This document shows positions 16,368 to 25,836 of a stretch of DNA of 64,000 nt, piece after piece. The DNA comes from Alkalicaulis satelles (lineage in GTDB: Bacteria > Pseudomonadota > Alphaproteobacteria > Caulobacterales > Maricaulaceae). The stretch spans positions 263,001 through 327,000 of the forward strand of contig NZ_VWOJ01000002.1 of NCBI RefSeq assembly GCF_008630495.1, in the 5' to 3' direction. A model generated the notes under the pieces. It did not search any database and had not been told where the DNA came from. It saw only the letters and a program-made list of their open reading frames with translations. Numbering within the stretch: position 1 is the stretch's first letter; every line of letters begins with the position of its first letter. The position numbers were made by a program, and so were the translations under genes.

Positions 16368-19142
16368 TCAGTAGTTGAAGCGCAGGCCGAAGAACATGGT
16401 GTAGCCGAACTTCTCATACTCATAGACGCGGCTGCGGTCGCCAAAATAGCGCACGCCGGGGGTGTCGGTGAGGTTCTTGGCCTCGAAGAACACGCCCAGA
16501 CGGTCGGTGACGTCGAAGGAGGCCGTGAAGTCCAGCTGCTCGCGGCCCTCCCAGTAGAGGTCCTTGCGCCCGTCCTCGGCGTCCAGCGCGTTGAGATAGT
16601 CGCCGCGATTATTGTAGGAGAGCCGCGCGTTGAAGCGGTCGGTCTCATAGAACACGGCCAGGTTATAGGCGTAGTCCGAATGGCCCGGAAGCGGGAACAC
16701 CGAACGCCCGCCAATGGTGCGCCCGATATTCATCTCCGAGTCGGTCCAGGTGTAATTGCCGAACACCCCGATATTGCCCAGCATGCCCGGCAGGAAATCG
16801 AAGGTCTGCTGCCAGGTCAGCTCCAGCCCGCGGATGAAGCCGTCAGGCGCGTTCTCGGCCTGGATGAAGGTGGCCTGTTCGCCTTCAAACTCGCCCGGCG
16901 TGCGCAGGGTGAATTCGTAGTTCTCCAGGTCCTTGTAGAAGACATTGACCGCCAGAAGGCCCAGCGGGCGCAGATAGTATTCCAGGCCCGCATCGAAATT
17001 GTTCGACAGGGTGGGGCGCAGCTCCGGATTGCCCCGGTTGACCGTCAGGGGCGGGGTGTCGCCCACCGAGATGCGGGCCACCACATCCGGGTAGTTCGGA
17101 CGGGCGATGGCGCGGGTCAGGGCGGCGCGGCCAATCAGGTTATCGGAAAACTCGTGACGCACCGTCAGGTTCGGGAACCAGTTGGTGTAATCGCGGCTGT
17201 TGGAGACCGGCGTGGCGGTTTCGGTGGTGGTGTTGAGGCGGAAGGCGGTGGACGAGAAGTCGGTATGCTCCACGCGCAGGCCCGCGATGACGGTGGTCGC
17301 GCCATAGTCCAGCTCGGTCATGGCGTAGGCGCCGTAGATATTCTCTTCAACGCTGTAATCAGCCTCAACCGACTGGGGCACGCGCAGCACCGCGTCTTCG
17401 GTGGAGATATTGGCCACCGACCGCCAGTAGGCCTGGGCCAGCTGGTCGTCGATCTTGAAGCCCAGATTGTAGTCGAAATTCTGCGAGGGCCGGTTCGAGA
17501 TAATGTCCGCCAGCGCCGGAGTGAGGGCGGCGGTGGAGCCGCGCCGGTCACGGAAGCGGAACTCATCAGATGAGCCGTCGCGCAGTCGGAAGCTCAGGCC
17601 GGCCTGGTGGCGCGCCCGGGTCCCGAACAGCGCGCCGTCGCCCGACAGATTCACCCGGCCCGACCACTCGTCCATGACAGTGTCCGTGCCGCGGAACGTG
17701 TTCTCACGGAAGCCGAAGGCGGCCAGATTCAGATGCTCGCCGGTCTCGAACAGCGACACGAAGGGCAGATCGCGATTGGTATAGTCATAGCTGATGGTCG
17801 GACGGATGGTGGAGCGGTAGTTGAGCTGGTTGCGCTGGGGATAGGTCTGCTCTGAGCGGTTGAAGGAGAGCGAGTAGTCCAGCTCCACCGTGCCGAAATC
17901 ATGCTCGCCGCCTGCGGCCAGCGTGAACACGTCATTGCGCACGATGCGCCGACGCAGCTCTTTTTCCAGGCGGGCATTGGCCCAGGTGGCGGTGGTGTTG
18001 GTGGCGCCAGGCTGCAGAGAGCCAGCCTCGTACTCGATATAGAGCAGGTTGCGCAGCTCATCATCCTCAAAGCGCGAGGCTGTGCCGCGCAGGAAGAATG
18101 TGGTCTGGTCGTCGGGGCGGAACTCCAGCGCGCCAGTGAACGCCATGCGCTCGCGGCGGGTGTCGTAATCCTTGATCTCGGTTTCGACCACGGCGAAGAT
18201 TTCGTCGCCCTCGGGCCGGGTGACGAGGTCCCAAATGGACTCAAAATTGTCCACCCGGCGGTCGGTCTGCGAATAGCTGGCCGAGAACAGGGCGCCCATG
18301 GTCTCGTTCTCGCCGAACGTGTTGGAGACCACGAAAGAGGCGCGCCGGTCGTTGGTGCCGCCATACTCGTTATAGCTGATCCCGCCTTGCGCATTCAGGC
18401 GGAAGCCGCGCCGGTCGAACGGCGAGCGGGTGACCAGGTTCACCGCGCCGGCGATGGAATCAGCGTCCTGGTTGGGAAGCAGGGTCTTGGAGACCTCGAT
18501 GGCGTTGACCACGTCGGACGGGATGGTGTCGAGATCCACCGCGCGCGTGCCCGGATCAACGGCGGCGATGGACACCCCGTCCACGCTGATCTGGGTGAAC
18601 TCGGCGGGCGCGCCGCGCAGGTTCACATAACGCCCCTCGCCCTGGTCGCGCTCAATGCCGAAGCCCGGCACGCGCTGCAGCGCCTCGGCGATGTTTTCAT
18701 CGGGGAAGCGGCCTATGGCGTCGGCGGAGACGATATTGGTGGTGGCCCGGTTGGTGCGCTGCTGGTTCAGGGCGCGCGCCTGGCCGTCCAGGATGGACCC
18801 TGTGATGACAATGCGGTCAGCCGCATCCGCCGCCAGGGTGAAGGTGATGAAATTGCGCTCTACGGGCTGCACGTCCAGCGCCAGCTCGGCCGTGGGCAGG
18901 CCCAGATAGTTCACCTCTATGCGCGTCTCGCCTGACGGCACGGACAGAAAGGTGAACTGGCCCTGGCGGTTGGTGGAGGTGGTCAATCCCAGCTCGCGCA
19001 CGCGCACCTGGGCGCCCGGCAGCGGCGCGCCATTGGCGTCGGTCACAAGGCCGGAAACGGCGTGCTGGGCGGAGGCCGCCCCCGAAAGCCCGGCCAGCGC
19101 CATCACGGACGCCGAGCCCAGAAGGACCAGATTGAGTTTCAT
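16368..19142 (-). CDS. TonB-dependent receptor (Xanthomonas/Caulobacter type)
   Basis: 924 residues. Signal peptide (MKLNLVLLGSASVMALAG ... ASAQ), then a carboxypeptidase-regulatory-like beta domain (AVSGLVTDANGAPLPGAQVRV), a plug with QQRTNRATTNIVSADAIGRF and NIAEALQRVPGFGIERDQGE, and a 22-strand barrel ending MFFGLRFNY with terminal aromatic residues. The DAIGRFPD-NIAEALQRVPG segment marks the Xanthomonas/Caulobacter subfamily, often for carbohydrate uptake. Start at 19142. Paralogue of the next gene; both carry an AAGCGCTT palindrome upstream. Substrate unknown. Confidence 0.92.
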   Translation of the reverse strand: MKLNLVLLGSASVMALAGLSGAASAQHAVSGLVTDANGAPLPGAQVRVRELGLTTSTNRQGQFTFLSVPSGETRIEVNYLGLPTAELALDVQPVERNFITFTLAADAADRIVITGSILDGQARALNQQRTNRATTNIVSADAIGRFPDENIAEALQRVPGFGIERDQGEGRYVNLRGAPAEFTQISVDGVSIAAVDPGTRAVDLDTIPSDVVNAIEVSKTLLPNQDADSIAGAVNLVTRSPFDRRGFRLNAQGGISYNEYGGTNDRRASFVVSNTFGENETMGALFSASYSQTDRRVDNFESIWDLVTRPEGDEIFAVVETEIKDYDTRRERMAFTGALEFRPDDQTTFFLRGTASRFEDDELRNLLYIEYEAGSLQPGATNTTATWANARLEKELRRRIVRNDVFTLAAGGEHDFGTVELDYSLSFNRSEQTYPQRNQLNYRSTIRPTISYDYTNRDLPFVSLFETGEHLNLAAFGFRENTFRGTDTVMDEWSGRVNLSGDGALFGTRARHQAGLSFRLRDGSSDEFRFRDRRGSTAALTPALADIISNRPSQNFDYNLGFKIDDQLAQAYWRSVANISTEDAVLRVPQSVEADYSVEENIYGAYAMTELDYGATTVIAGLRVEHTDFSSTAFRLNTTTETATPVSNSRDYTNWFPNLTVRHEFSDNLIGRAALTRAIARPNYPDVVARISVGDTPPLTVNRGNPELRPTLSNNFDAGLEYYLRPLGLLAVNVFYKDLENYEFTLRTPGEFEGEQATFIQAENAPDGFIRGLELTWQQTFDFLPGMLGNIGVFGNYTWTDSEMNIGRTIGGRSVFPLPGHSDYAYNLAVFYETDRFNARLSYNNRGDYLNALDAEDGRKDLYWEGREQLDFTASFDVTDRLGVFFEAKNLTDTPGVRYFGDRSRVYEYEKFGYTMFFGLRFNY

Positions 19143-19427
19143 ATGGAGTGCCCCGTTGTCAGAAATTGCCTGAATCAGCGCACCCGGGAGGGGCGCCCGG
19201 GGGAAGCGCTTGCGCCCTTTGCATGACAGCGTGATGTCCTGCAGGCGACACCGGGATGTCAGAGCGATGAAGCAATTATGAAAGCGGCGGTATCTGATTA
19301 CCTCTGCACTTCGAAAACCCTGTCTGCATTGGAGAGGGCGACCGTCAGCGCCTGATCTCTCAACTGTGACATGAAAACCGCAATGGCCTGCATTTGTCAT
19401 TCAGACCGGCGCACGGCCGCAAACAAG
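19143..19427. promoter_or_regulatory. upstream region of the first TonB receptor
   Basis: Non-coding region that must hold the promoter of the receptor starting at 19142. It contains the palindrome AAGCGCTT at 19204-19211, 62 bases before the start codon, resembling the core of LacI-family operators. Confidence 0.4.
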
Positions 19428-19452
19428 AACGGGGGCCGCGAGGGCCCCCGTT
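19428..19452 (-). terminator. terminator of the second TonB receptor gene
   Basis: Ten-base stem AACGGGGGCC / GGCCCCCGTT with a five-base loop, 31 bases past the receptor stop, followed on the minus strand by CTTGTTTG. Confidence 0.75.
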
Positions 19453-19482
19453 CCGGATGGTCAGGCGTGAAAAGCGTACGGA

Positions 19483-22242
19483 TCAGTAATTGAACCGCGC
19501 GCCCAGGAACCAGCTCTGGCCGAAGCGCTCGCGCTCCTGCACCCGCCGGCGCACGCCGTCATAGCGTATGCCCTCGGAGTCGGTGAGGTTCTTGCCCTCC
19601 ACGAAAAGCTCGAACCGGTCGGTCAGGGTGACAGAGGCGCTGAAGTCCAGCTGGCTGCGCTCTTCCCAATAGGTGTCCAGCCGCGGGTCCGAGGCGTTGA
19701 CCGAGTCGATATAATCGCCCCGGTCATTCCAGGAGAGCCGGGCATTGAAGCGGCTGTCCTCATAGAAGAGCGCCACGTTGTAGACATAGTCCGACTGGCC
19801 GCTGAGCGGGAATTTGGAACGGCCCGCAATGGTGCGGCCGATATCCATCTCGCTGTCGGTGAAGGTGGCGTTGGCGAACACGCCGGTATTGCCCAAGAGG
19901 CCCGGCAGGAAGGTGAAGGTCTGCTGCCAGGTGAACTCGATGCCGCGGATGAAGCCGTCCGGGGCGTTCTCGGCCTGGATGAAGTCCACCGGTGCGCCCT
20001 CGAACACGCCCGGCGTGCGCAGGGTGAACTCGTAATCGGTCAGGTCCTTGTAGAACACATTGACCGCCACCAGGCCCAGCGGCTCGAAATAGTATTCCAG
20101 GCCGGCGTCGAGATTGTTCGACAGGGTCGGGTTGAGATCCGGATTGCCGCGCTCCACCTCGTCGCCGTCATCATTGAGGAAGATGCGCGCGACCACGTCA
20201 GGATAGTTCGGACGCGCGATCGAGCGGGTCAGCGCAAACCGGCCCACCAGATTGTCATTGAACTCGTGACGCACCGTCAGGTTCGGGAACCAGTTGGTGT
20301 AGTCGCGGCTGTTGGAGTTGGGCGTGGCGGTGTTGGTCAGCTCGTCATAGCGGAAGGCGGTGGAGGAGAAGTCGGTGTGCTCCACGCGCAGGCCCGCGAT
20401 CACCTCGGTGGCGCCCCTCTGCACCCGGGTCATGCCGTAGGCGGCGTAGATCTTCTCTTCCAGCTCGTAATCGCTCTCCACCGAGCTGTCATCGAGACGG
20501 AAGGCGTCAGTGCGCAGCTGGTCGCGGATGGAGAAATAATAGTCCTGGATCCGGCCCTCATCGAACTTGTTGCCCAGGAGATAGCCGAAATTCTGCGACC
20601 TTTCCGTACCGAACAGGCCATTGAAATCGGCCGGCGCCAGCGCGCCGGAGCGGTCGCGCCAGCGCTCTTCGTCATGGCTGGTGTCACGCAGCCGTGCCGA
20701 GGCGCCGATCCGGTGCTCGGCGGCATGGCCGAACAGCTGGCCGTCCATGATCCAGTTGATCCGGCCGGACCATTCTTCCTGGATGTTCAGATTGGTGCGG
20801 TCCACCACCTGCCGGAAACCGATTCCGGTCAGATCGAGCTGTTCGCCGGTCTGGAACGGGCTGATCACGGGCTCGTCGAAATTGGTGAAGTCCTGGCTGA
20901 CCGTACGGTTGGCGCCGGTGCGGTAGACCAGCTCGAAGCCGCGCGGACGGTCCCCCTCGGTGCGGGTGAAGCCCAGCGTGTAATCGAGGCGCGAAGCCCC
21001 GAAATCATGCTCGCCCGTGCCGGCAATCGTCCAGATCGTGTTCTCATAGGAGCGGTTGCGCAGCTGGCGCAGCAGGCGGGCGCTGTTCCAGGTGGCGCTG
21101 GTGTCAGTGGCGCCCGGCTGCAGGCCGCCCAGATCATAGGTCAGGCGGTTGCGGAACTCGAAATCCTCAAACTGCGACCAGGACCCGCGCAAGGCAAAGC
21201 GCGTGGCGTCGTCCGGGCGGAATTCCAGCGCGCCGGTGAAGGAGATGCGGGTGCGCCGGGTGTCATAATCCTTCAGCGTGAAGTCATCACTGACGGCGAC
21301 ATCCTGACCGCCCACATTCACGAAGTCCCAGTCATTCTCGATATTGTCGATCTGGCGGTTGGTTCGCGAATAGCTGGCCGAGAACAGGGCGCCGATGCGG
21401 TCGTCTTCACCGAACGTGTTGGAGGCCACGAACGAACCGCGCCAGTCATTGGTCCCGCCGATCTCGTTATAACTGCCGCCCGCCGTGGCGTTCAGGCGCG
21501 GGCCGCGCCGGTCGAACGGCGATCGGGTGATCAGATTGACCACGCCGGCGATGGAATCGGCTTCCTGGTTCGGCAACAAGGTCTTGGACACCTCAATGGC
21601 CGCGACCACGTCAGACGAGATGGTATCCATGTCGATGGCGCGCGAACCTTCGTCGGGCGAGGCCAGCGAGACGCCATTGATCTGGATGGAGGTGAACTCC
21701 GCCGGCGCACCGCGCAGCTGGATCGAGCGGCCCTCGCCCTGGTCGCGCTGGATGGCGAAACCCGGCACGCGCTGCAGCGCCTCGGCTATATTGGCGTCCG
21801 GGAAGCGGCCGATGGCGTCCGCCGAGACAATATTGGTGGTGGCCGAATTGGTGCGCTGCTGATTCAGGGCGCGCGCCGCACCGTCCAGGATCTGGCCGGT
21901 GATGACGATGCGGTCCATCGTTTCGGACGCGCTCAGGGTGAAGGTGAAGGCGTTGCGGCCGGTGTCCGACACGCTCATCGTGCGGGTCGCGGTGGGCAGG
22001 CCCAGATAGCTGACCTCGATATTGATATCGCCCGCCGGCAGGGCGCTGAACTCGAACTCGCCCTGGCGGTTGGTGGTGGCGGTCAGACCCTGGTCGGCCA
22101 CGCGCACCCGCGCGCCTGGCAGCGGATTGCCACGGTCGTCAATGATCAGACCGGTTACGGCGTGCTGGGCGAAAGCGGTTCCGGAAACGGCGCATAGCGC
22201 CAGCGAGGACGCTGCACCCAGCAGCGCGGCGGAGAGTTTCAT
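19483..22242 (-). CDS. TonB-dependent receptor, paralogue of the preceding one
   Basis: 919 residues with the same layout: signal peptide (LALCAVSGTAFAQ), beta domain (AVTGLIIDDRGNPLPGARV), plug (DAIGRFPDANIAEALQRVPG), barrel ending WFLGARFNY. Alignable along its whole length with the first receptor, for example YTNWFPNLTVRHEF and GRAALTR/GRFALTR segments, so the pair arose by tandem duplication. The two have separate terminators and upstream regions, so they can be expressed independently. Likely imports a carbohydrate or similar bulky nutrient; no hydrolase or transporter gene is adjacent to tell which. Confidence 0.92.
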   Translation of the reverse strand: MKLSAALLGAASSLALCAVSGTAFAQHAVTGLIIDDRGNPLPGARVRVADQGLTATTNRQGEFEFSALPAGDINIEVSYLGLPTATRTMSVSDTGRNAFTFTLSASETMDRIVITGQILDGAARALNQQRTNSATTNIVSADAIGRFPDANIAEALQRVPGFAIQRDQGEGRSIQLRGAPAEFTSIQINGVSLASPDEGSRAIDMDTISSDVVAAIEVSKTLLPNQEADSIAGVVNLITRSPFDRRGPRLNATAGGSYNEIGGTNDWRGSFVASNTFGEDDRIGALFSASYSRTNRQIDNIENDWDFVNVGGQDVAVSDDFTLKDYDTRRTRISFTGALEFRPDDATRFALRGSWSQFEDFEFRNRLTYDLGGLQPGATDTSATWNSARLLRQLRNRSYENTIWTIAGTGEHDFGASRLDYTLGFTRTEGDRPRGFELVYRTGANRTVSQDFTNFDEPVISPFQTGEQLDLTGIGFRQVVDRTNLNIQEEWSGRINWIMDGQLFGHAAEHRIGASARLRDTSHDEERWRDRSGALAPADFNGLFGTERSQNFGYLLGNKFDEGRIQDYYFSIRDQLRTDAFRLDDSSVESDYELEEKIYAAYGMTRVQRGATEVIAGLRVEHTDFSSTAFRYDELTNTATPNSNSRDYTNWFPNLTVRHEFNDNLVGRFALTRSIARPNYPDVVARIFLNDDGDEVERGNPDLNPTLSNNLDAGLEYYFEPLGLVAVNVFYKDLTDYEFTLRTPGVFEGAPVDFIQAENAPDGFIRGIEFTWQQTFTFLPGLLGNTGVFANATFTDSEMDIGRTIAGRSKFPLSGQSDYVYNVALFYEDSRFNARLSWNDRGDYIDSVNASDPRLDTYWEERSQLDFSASVTLTDRFELFVEGKNLTDSEGIRYDGVRRRVQERERFGQSWFLGARFNY

Positions 22243-22597
22243 GGTGGTGTGCCCCTGAATTGTGAAACCGTCAGCCCGGCTGGCCGCTTGATGCGGCAGG
22301 CGCAGGCTGATGGAGGGCGACCATGTCCGGACTTTGTGACAGGGAAGTCAGGGAAGCATGACAATCATGCTGAGTTTATGTGTCAGAAATAAAGACCTTG
22401 AGTATCTGTTTTGTATCAAGGCCCCACATCACCCTGAAAGCGCTTGTCTTGTTGCAGCGCACAGGTGATTTTCACTATGCACGCCCGCAGACCCTGGCGC
22501 CGCGCACAGGCGCGCTTTTGCTCCGGCCTGTGGCCGGGCGGCAACGGGCCTCCAGCGCCTCGCCAATACCGGCCCTGTGCGCTATACCCGCCCCCAC
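22243..22597. promoter_or_regulatory. upstream region of the second TonB receptor
   Basis: 355 non-coding bases. They hold AAGCGCTT at 22438-22445 within GAAAGCGCTTGTC, similar to the element ahead of the paralogue, about 195 bases before the start codon. No other structure noted. Confidence 0.4.
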
Positions 22598-22674
22598 GTC
22601 CCCGTAGCTCAGCAGGATAGAGCATCAGATTCCTAATCTGGGGGCCGCAGGTTCGAATCCTGCCGGGGACGCCA
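22598..22674 (+). tRNA. tRNA-Arg (anticodon CCT)
   Basis: Acceptor GTCCCCG / CGGGGAC, anticodon arm TCAGA-TTCCTAA-TCTGG with CCT, T-arm GCAGG-TTCGAAT-CCTGC, and an encoded CCA at 22672-22674. Reads AGG arginine codons, rare in this genome. Confidence 0.96.
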
Positions 22675-22749
22675 GCTTCCATCTGTGCGGCCTGCTTCAA
22701 TCAGACCGCGCGATACCCCCATAGCCCCAGTGAGGCTGTGACCGGATCC

Positions 22750-23928
22750 CTAGTCGGCGTGAACGGCCAGCAGCGGTATGCGGGCGGCGCGAATGGCTGG
22801 CACGAAACCGCCCAGCACGCCCACAATCACCGCCAGGATCACGCCCTGCACGGCGGCCCCGGGCGTCACCGCGAAGGCGAAGACAATCTGGGTGAAGCCT
22901 GAGCCCAGGGTGGAGGCGCTGACCCCGTCAAACAGGAGCCAGGTCGCTCCGGCGCCCACCAGCCCGCCCAGGAAGGCCAGAACTATGGCCTCCACCATGG
23001 CGGCGATGAAGGCCGGGAAGCCGCCAAAGCCGATCGCCCGCAAGGTCGCCAGCTCACGCGTGCGCGCATCCACAGAGGCGTACATCGCGTTCCAGGCGCC
23101 GGCCAGCGCGCCAATGGCCATCAATATGGCCAGCGGCCACCCCGCCCATTCGATCAAGGTGACCGTGCCGCCCGCCGAGCGGGCGAAATAGTCGCGCTCG
23201 GTCAACACTTCGAGATTGAGCCGCGGCTCGTTCCCGACATGCTCGCGCAAGACTTCGATATCGTCCGGAGACGTCAGCCGGGCTCTCACGGTCTGCACCC
23301 CCGAGCCGCGCTGATAGAGGTTCTGCACCACGCCCAGATCGGTCCAGATCTCGGAATCGAACACCGACCCGCCGGTAGAGAATATCCCCACAACGGTCCA
23401 TTCATTGGGGCCGAGGCGCACGGTCTCGCCCAGCGAAAATCCTTCAAATTCGCGCTGAACGCTGGCGCCCACCACCAGCTCGGCTGCGCCCGGCTCAAAC
23501 ATCCGGCCCTCAACGAGGGAGAATTGCGGGCGCAGTTCCGGCCCGTGCAGCCCCAGCCCGCGCAGGGCCAGATTGGAGCGGGTCCCGGTGGTGCGCCTGA
23601 GAGCGTCGGCCACCACATAAAGCTCCGACGAGATCAGCGGATCGCCCTGGGCGCCGGCGGCGATCCCGGGGGCGGCTTCAAGAAGGCGCACCTCGTCGCG
23701 GCTGACATTGGAGTTCATCTCCGCCATCGCGCCGCCGCGCAGCATGATCGCCACATCGTCAGATCCCGCCCCGTCGACCGTGGCGCGAAACCCGCTGGCC
23801 ATGGCCATGAAGCCGAGCAGCACGCCCACCACCAGCGCAATGGAGAGCACGGTGGCCAGCGACATCCCCCAGCGCTGGGGGATGGAGCGCAGATTGAGAA
23901 GCGTCACCGCTGTTGTCTGTTTGAACAT
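22750..23928 (-). CDS. ABC transporter permease (FtsX/MacB fold), second subunit
   Basis: 392 residues: an N-terminal span (LATVLSIALVVGVLLGFMAM), a large periplasmic domain, then three spans near the C-terminus, with DARTRELATLRAIGFG, the coupling motif of FtsX-type permeases. Start at ATG 23928. It is the last gene of a four-gene unit (adaptor, ATPase, permease, permease). Together these make a DevBCA/MacAB-like exporter, but with two distinct permease subunits instead of a homodimer. Substrate unknown. Confidence 0.85.
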   Translation of the reverse strand: MFKQTTAVTLLNLRSIPQRWGMSLATVLSIALVVGVLLGFMAMASGFRATVDGAGSDDVAIMLRGGAMAEMNSNVSRDEVRLLEAAPGIAAGAQGDPLISSELYVVADALRRTTGTRSNLALRGLGLHGPELRPQFSLVEGRMFEPGAAELVVGASVQREFEGFSLGETVRLGPNEWTVVGIFSTGGSVFDSEIWTDLGVVQNLYQRGSGVQTVRARLTSPDDIEVLREHVGNEPRLNLEVLTERDYFARSAGGTVTLIEWAGWPLAILMAIGALAGAWNAMYASVDARTRELATLRAIGFGGFPAFIAAMVEAIVLAFLGGLVGAGATWLLFDGVSASTLGSGFTQIVFAFAVTPGAAVQGVILAVIVGVLGGFVPAIRAARIPLLAVHAD

Positions 23929-23939
23929 GACGTGTCTCC

Positions 23940-25097
23940 TCAGATCTTGCCGAGCGCTTCGGAAATGCGCACCCGCATGGCGTTCCAGGCCGGCAGGAGG
24001 CCGGTGATCAGGCCCAGCGCCACCATGAAGCCGATGGCGGTCAGCGTATTGGCGAGCGACAAACCGAATGGCGGCAGGAAGCCCGACATCGCAGCCGAGG
24101 CGCCCTGGGCCGCCAGCGCGGCCAGACCCAGCCCGATCAGCCCGCCGATAAAGCTCAGCAGCAGGGCTTCCCAAAGCACCATGCGGAAGATGCGCGGCGC
24201 GGTGAAGCCAAGCGTTTTCAGCACCGCGATTTCACGCGTGCGCTCATTGACGGCCATCACCATGGTCGTGCCGACAATCATCAAAATGGTCGCAAACGCG
24301 GCCCCGATCACCCAGGTCAGGATCAGGCCGATATTGCCGAACTGCTCCATGAAGGCCTCGTTGAACGCCGCCTCGGTCGTGGTGGAGGTTTCTGCGGGAG
24401 AGTTGGCGAACAGCGCGTCTATGTCCTGACTGATCCGGTCATTCTGGCCGGGGTCGTCCGTGACAATGGCGATCCAGTGGAAGCTGTCCCGGCCAAACGC
24501 GAGGCTCTCGTTGAAATACTCGTAGTGGAGCATGAGATAATTGGTCGGATAGGTGCCGTCGGCGTCATCGAATATGGCGCAGATATCCAGATCCCAGGCC
24601 TGGCTGCCGTCCTGCTGCTGCCAGATATTGGACATGAGCGGGATGCGGTCCCCGACAGACCAGCCAAACTGGGTGACCAGCGCCCGGCCAATGGCCGCGC
24701 AAGTGCGCCCCTCGATGAAAGCCGCCTGTTCGTCGGGCTGGAAGACCAGTTCGGGATAGGCCTCCAGATAGCTCGCAGGATCGACCGCAAAGCTCTGAAC
24801 CATGTTCTGCGGCTCTTGAAAATACCCGCCGAACCAGCTGGCCGGCGCCACCGTGCGCACGCCTTCCACCTGCTGGATGCGCTCCCGGTAAGCATAGGGC
24901 AGAGCGACGGTGAAATTGATCCGGTTGACCGTGACAAGGCGATCCTGCGCCGCGCCTTCCATACCCATTGAGAAGGCGTTCTGCATGGCGCCCAGCATGC
25001 CGTAGATCAGAAAGGCGATCAGGATCGAGACCGTGAGCAGAATGGCCCGCAAACGTTTGCGGAACAGGTTCTTGCGGACAAGGGTTGCGTCATTCAT
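23940..25097 (-). CDS. ABC transporter permease (FtsX/MacB fold), first subunit
   Basis: 385 residues with the FtsX layout: N-terminal span (LRAILLTVSILIAFLIYGML), extracytoplasmic domain, and three later spans (IGLILTWVIGAAFATILMIVG and others). NERTREIAVLKTLGFTAPRIF is the cytoplasmic coupling element. Its ATG overlaps the ATPase stop (TGATG) and it ends 11 bases before the second permease, so the three are one translational unit. The paired, non-identical permeases suggest a heterodimeric membrane channel. Confidence 0.87.
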   Translation of the reverse strand: MNDATLVRKNLFRKRLRAILLTVSILIAFLIYGMLGAMQNAFSMGMEGAAQDRLVTVNRINFTVALPYAYRERIQQVEGVRTVAPASWFGGYFQEPQNMVQSFAVDPASYLEAYPELVFQPDEQAAFIEGRTCAAIGRALVTQFGWSVGDRIPLMSNIWQQQDGSQAWDLDICAIFDDADGTYPTNYLMLHYEYFNESLAFGRDSFHWIAIVTDDPGQNDRISQDIDALFANSPAETSTTTEAAFNEAFMEQFGNIGLILTWVIGAAFATILMIVGTTMVMAVNERTREIAVLKTLGFTAPRIFRMVLWEALLLSFIGGLIGLGLAALAAQGASAAMSGFLPPFGLSLANTLTAIGFMVALGLITGLLPAWNAMRVRISEALGKI

Positions 25098-25792
25098 CAG
25101 GCTTTCCCCTTCTCCTCGAAGCGGCCCTTGTTCAGGTGCAGCTCACGCTTGGCGTGACTGGCCGCGGCCGGGTCGTGGGTGACCATGATGATGGTCTTGC
25201 CCATCTCGGCGTTGAGCAGCTGGAGCGTCTCGAGAATCTCGTCAGCTGTGGAGCGGTCCAGATCGCCTGTCGGCTCGTCCGCCAGCAGCACTTTGGGATC
25301 GGCCACAATGGCGCGGGCGATGGCCACGCGCTGTTGCTGGCCGCCCGAGAGCTGGCCGGGGCGGTGACGGGCGCGGTCGCCCATGCCCACAATGTCCAGC
25401 GCGGTTTTCACCCGGTCCTTGCGCGCCTTGCCCGACAGCCTGGTCAGCAGGAGCGGCAGCTCGACATTCTGCGCAGCGCTCAGAGTCGGCATCAGATTGT
25501 AGAACTGGAAGATGAAGCCGGCATGGGCCGCGCGCCATTTGGCCAGCTTGCCCTGGCTGAGATTGTCGATGCGCTGGCCTTCGAAATGCACCTCGCCCGA
25601 CGAGGGCCGGTCTATCCCGCCCAGAAGGTTCAGCAGCGTGGTCTTGCCCGAGCCGGACGGACCCATGATGGCGATGAAATCGCCCGCGCTGATCGTCATG
25701 TCGAGCGCGTCGAAAATCGTCACCGTCTCCTTGCCGCGCGTATAGCGCTTGGAGAGGTCTTTCAGCTCATAAAGCGGAGAGGTTGCATTCAT
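25097..25792 (-). CDS. ABC transporter ATPase (MacB/LolD/DevA type)
   Basis: 231 residues. Walker A GPSGSGKT (44-51), signature [14 protein letters not shown], Walker [16 protein letters not shown]-loop [26 protein letters not shown] is the typical Q-loop neighbourhood of the LolD/MacB class, which powers mechanotransmission rather than pore transport. Middle gene of the exporter operon, coupled by TGATG to the first permease. Confidence 0.92.
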   Translation of the reverse strand: MNATSPLYELKDLSKRYTRGKETVTIFDALDMTISAGDFIAIMGPSGSGKTTLLNLLGGIDRPSSGEVHFEGQRIDNLSQGKLAKWRAAHAGFIFQFYNLMPTLSAAQNVELPLLLTRLSGKARKDRVKTALDIVGMGDRARHRPGQLSGGQQQRVAIARAIVADPKVLLADEPTGDLDRSTADEILETLQLLNAEMGKTIIMVTHDPAAASHAKRELHLNKGRFEEKGKA

Positions 25793-25836
25793 AATCCTGT
25801 CCTCGGTATTGATGTCCGTCCGCCAGGCTGGACGGC

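Noticed and set aside
22598-22674. tRNA as an island attachment site
   Set aside because: The flanks are ordinary backbone on both sides and no repeat of the tRNA 3' end was found in the window.
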